Assembly: GCA_903834835.1 (NCBI GenBank)
Contig: CAILKO010000025.1
Location: forward strand, 62,001-126,000
DNA: 64,000 nucleotides
Reading direction: 5' to 3'
Source: an uncultured Pseudomonadota bacterium
Lineage (GTDB): Bacteria > Pseudomonadota > Gammaproteobacteria > Burkholderiales > SG8-39
Of the stretch, positions 61,955 to 64,000 are shown in pieces. Each line of letters begins with the position of its first letter. Within the stretch, counting starts at the first letter, position 1. The notes under the pieces are model-generated. The model was given only the letters and a program-made list of their open reading frames with translations, made no database searches and was not told the origin of the DNA. The translations under genes and the position numbers were made by a program.

Positions 61955-62142
61955 CGCCCCAGATCCTTCGCGGGCACGCCCGCGATGCCCCAGTTCTCGC
62001 TCGGCACATCGAGGATCGAAATGCGCACGCTTTCACGCGGCGCGTTCAGCGCTTCGACCAGCGCATCCGTGACCTTCTCGATGACGCGGCGCTTGTCGTC
62101 CGCGTTGCGGCCCTGAATGAGGTGTATATGTACGAACGGCAT
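61951..62142 (-). CDS. 4-oxalocrotonate tautomerase-like protein
   Basis: A 63-residue tautomerase. After Met removal Pro1 of MPFVHIHLIQGR is the catalytic base; the short beta-alpha-beta fold ends NWGIAGVPAKDLGR. It would isomerise 2-hydroxymuconate to 2-oxo-3-hexenedioate in catechol meta-cleavage. Adjacent is a DmpH/MhpD-like gene, a sensible next step. ATG 62142; the longer frame to 62280 is not family-like. The stop overlaps that of the convergent CphA-like gene by four bases. Confidence 0.9.
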   Translation of the reverse strand: MPFVHIHLIQGRNADDKRRVIEKVTDALVEALNAPRESVRISILDVPSENWGIAGVPAKDLGR

Positions 62143-62188
62143 GGCGCTCTCCCCTGTGTGTGGTCTGCTGTGTGCTCTGGTGTGTGCT

Positions 62189-62977
62189 TCAGACGAAACA
62201 GATGCCGACCCCGCCCATGCCGTGCACGCGCAGGGAAACGGAATCGCCCGCGCGCACCGCGACCGCCTCGGTCGTGCCACCCGAGAGGATCACTGCCCCG
62301 GCCGGAATCTCCTGCCCGCGCTTGCCGAGCTCGTTCGCCATCATCGCGATCGCCGTGGCGGGATGACCCAGCACCGATGCGCCTGCGCTGAACACGACGG
62401 GCCGGCCGTTCACTTCCAGCACGAGACCCGTGGTGGACAGATCCTGGGCATCGACCCGGGTCGGAACGCCGCCGATCGCAAAACCGGAGGCCGAGAGATT
62501 GTCGGCGATCACGCTGCGAAGGTCGAACTTGAAATCGGTATAGCGCGAATCCAGCACCTCGATGCCGGGAATCACGTACTCGGTGGCGGAGAACACGTCG
62601 CCGATATGGCAGCCCGGACCGCGCAGCGCCTTTTTCATCACGAACACGATCTCCGGCTCGATGCGCGGATGAATCAGCGCGTCGACCCGGCATTCACCAC
62701 CGGGCGCGATCGCGTAGCTGTCCAGCAGAAAGCCGAAGCAGGGCGTATCGACATTCATCTGCTTCATCTTCGCATGCGAGGTAAGTCCCGCCTTCAGCCC
62801 GGCGATGCGGTGACCGCGCCCGAGCTTGATCGCGCGGATGCGATCCTGCACGGCATACGCGTCCTCCCAGTCCATGTCCGGATGCTGGTCGGTGATCTTG
62901 GTGATCGAGCGCCGTTCCATCTGGCAGCCCTCGAGCAGTTCCGCCAGCCCGGCGATGGTCTGTTCATTCAGTTTCAA
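62189..62977 (-). CDS. 2-oxo-3-hexenedioate decarboxylase / 2-oxopent-4-enoate hydratase family
   Basis: A 262-residue member of the DmpH/DmpE/MhpD family: DAYAVQDRIRAIKLGRGHRIAGLKAGLTSHAKM near the N terminus, IEPEIVFVMKKAL with the metal-binding Glu pair, and SGGTTEAVAVRAGDSV. It either decarboxylates 2-oxo-3-hexenedioate or hydrates the dienoate of the meta pathway. The adjacent tautomerase favours decarboxylase. The rest of the meta pathway is not contiguous. Confidence 0.9.
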   Translation of the reverse strand: MKLNEQTIAGLAELLEGCQMERRSITKITDQHPDMDWEDAYAVQDRIRAIKLGRGHRIAGLKAGLTSHAKMKQMNVDTPCFGFLLDSYAIAPGGECRVDALIHPRIEPEIVFVMKKALRGPGCHIGDVFSATEYVIPGIEVLDSRYTDFKFDLRSVIADNLSASGFAIGGVPTRVDAQDLSTTGLVLEVNGRPVVFSAGASVLGHPATAIAMMANELGKRGQEIPAGAVILSGGTTEAVAVRAGDSVSLRVHGMGGVGICFV

Positions 62978-63056
62978 GGCTCTCCCCCCAGCATATGACG
63001 CGACCGGCGATCCGCCGATCTGTATAAACGCCTGCCCATACCCCCCGGGCCGACCG

Positions 63057-64000
63057 CTAGCGCGGCAGGTCGGAGCGACCCATCAGTGCTTCATCGACCG
63101 CGCGCGCGCACTGGCGGCCTTCGCGGATCGCCCACACGACGAGCGACTGGCCGCGGCGCATGTCGCCCGCAGCAAAAACCTTCGGTACCGATGTGGCGTA
63201 GCTCTTCGCACCCTCAGTCGCGGCAGCGGCATTGCCGCGCGCATCCTTGTCGACCCCGAAGGCTTCGAACACCGTGGCCCAGGGCGACACGAAACCCATG
63301 GCAAGCAGCACGAGATCAGCCTGCATGGTGAATTCCGAACCCGGCACTTCTCGCATCTTGCCGCCTTCCCACTCGAGGCGTACCGCCTTGAGGGATTTCA
63401 CCCTGCCGTTTTCGCCGACGAACTCCTTGGTGGCGATCGACCAGTCGCGCTTGGCGCCCTCCTCATGCGAACTGGAGGTGCGCAGCCGCGTGGGCCAGTA
63501 CGGCCAGACCGGATTGCGTTCCGGATCGGCCGGCATCGGCATCAGTTCGAACTGGGATACCGAGGCCGCGCCATGGCGGTTGGACGTGCCCACGCAGTCT
63601 GAGCCCGTGTCGCCGCCACCGATCACCACCACATGCTTGCCCTTCGCCCAGAGCTCGGGGACGTTCGTGTCGCCCGCCACGCGCCGGTTTTGCAGCGGCA
63701 GGAAATTCATCGCGAAATGCACCCCGTCCAGTTCGCGGCCGGGTATCGGCAGGTCGCGCGGCTGCTCGGCGCCACCCGCGAGCACCACTGCATCAAAATC
63801 GGCGAGCAGCTGCTTCGGGTCCACCGGAGTTGCCTTGCCGTTGCCCGCGCCGACCGGCGCGGTGCCGACGACGTGGTTCAGTCGGAATTCGACGCCTTCG
63901 GCCTTCATCTGTTCGATACGGTGATCGATGAGGCCCTTTTCCATCTTGAAATCGGGGATGCCGTAGCGCAGCAGACCGCCCGCGCGATCATTCTTCTCGA
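63057..64000 (-). CDS. gltD: Glutamate synthase, small (FAD) subunit; 5' end outside window
   Basis: The C-terminal ~314 residues of the NADPH-oxidising subunit of glutamate synthase. Second dinucleotide motif: [22 protein letters not shown]. The preceding [16 protein letters not shown] (completed at the window edge) is characteristic, and the C terminus [32 protein letters not shown] is the FAD/pyridine region. The frame runs off the window end at 64000. gltB would be expected further upstream on the same strand. Nitrogen assimilation housekeeping gene. Confidence 0.94.
   Translation of the reverse strand, partial: EKNDRAGGLLRYGIPDFKMEKGLIDHRIEQMKAEGVEFRLNHVVGTAPVGAGNGKATPVDPKQLLADFDAVVLAGGAEQPRDLPIPGRELDGVHFAMNFLPLQNRRVAGDTNVPELWAKGKHVVVIGGGDTGSDCVGTSNRHGAASVSQFELMPMPADPERNPVWPYWPTRLRTSSSHEEGAKRDWSIATKEFVGENGRVKSLKAVRLEWEGGKMREVPGSEFTMQADLVLLAMGFVSPWATVFEAFGVDKDARGNAAAATEGAKSYATSVPKVFAAGDMRRGQSLVVWAIREGRQCARAVDEALMGRSDLPR

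Overview
The window is GC-rich, densely coding bacterial DNA of betaproteobacterial character, most like Burkholderiales. This is inferred from gene content: three TctC (Bug-type) solute-binding proteins, two Rieske oxygenases, two IclR regulators, CaiB/BaiF CoA transferase, glmU-glmS, gltD and a cyanophycin-synthetase-like ligase. No rRNA, tRNA, IS element, phage gene or CRISPR array was seen.

Layout. 1-3611 (+): end of an isovaleryl-CoA dehydrogenase gene, then thiolase, Rid-like protein, hotdog thioesterase and a DsbA-fold isomerase. 3631-9363: an aromatic-catabolism block, with a minus operon (alcohol dehydrogenase, SDR, TctC, class III extradiol dioxygenase) divergent from a Rieske oxygenase gene. 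9448-14778: GST, then two convergent genes that each contain an in-frame TGA inside a U-G-S-C motif; the second follows an aldo/keto reductase gene. 14881-20653: CoA transferase, MaoC-type hydratase and acyl-CoA synthetase operon, flanked by two IclR regulators. 20696-28375: amidohydrolase, then leucine/isovalerate catabolism (MCC beta, methylglutaconyl-CoA hydratase, MCC alpha, HMG-CoA lyase) with a DUF1289 protein and a second DsbA-fold isomerase. 28377-32163: superoxide dismutase, TauD-type dioxygenase, PabB and a divergent chorismate-lyase-like gene. 32160-36098: a second catabolic operon (TctC, Rieske oxygenase, aldo/keto reductase, RraA). 36225-44618: degenerate HtrA-like protein, candidate small RNA, MFS, SMR exporter, SDRs, third TctC, BrnT/BrnA toxin-antitoxin and PaiB-like protein. 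44687-48866: a GcvT-like gene with two tandem FAD oxidoreductases. 48893-64000: CDF exporter, epimerase, ABC exporter/sulfotransferase/DUF6492-like operon, glmU-glmS, MFS plus CphA-like ligase, tautomerase, hydratase/decarboxylase and partial gltD.

Main discovery. Positions 10295-11899 (+) and 13679-11958 (-) are best read as two paralogous selenoproteins of the UGSC type. In both, the frame stays open across a TGA that encodes U in U-G-S-C, and a hairpin resembling a bacterial SECIS starts exactly 11 nt after the TGA. Both carry the same additional C-terminal domain. Ordinary gene calling would split each into a short hypothetical protein and a truncated ORF.

Regulation. Three site families recur: GTTGT-N6-ACAAC (two copies around the first IclR gene), CGGAAAATGAAAT 26-28 nt upstream of the -10 of three catabolic promoters, and ATAGTAACAT-NN-ATGTTACTAT palindromes upstream of three otherwise unrelated genes. 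Together with the duplicated cassettes, these suggest an accessory aromatic/acyl-CoA catabolic island placed among amino-acid catabolism and housekeeping genes.
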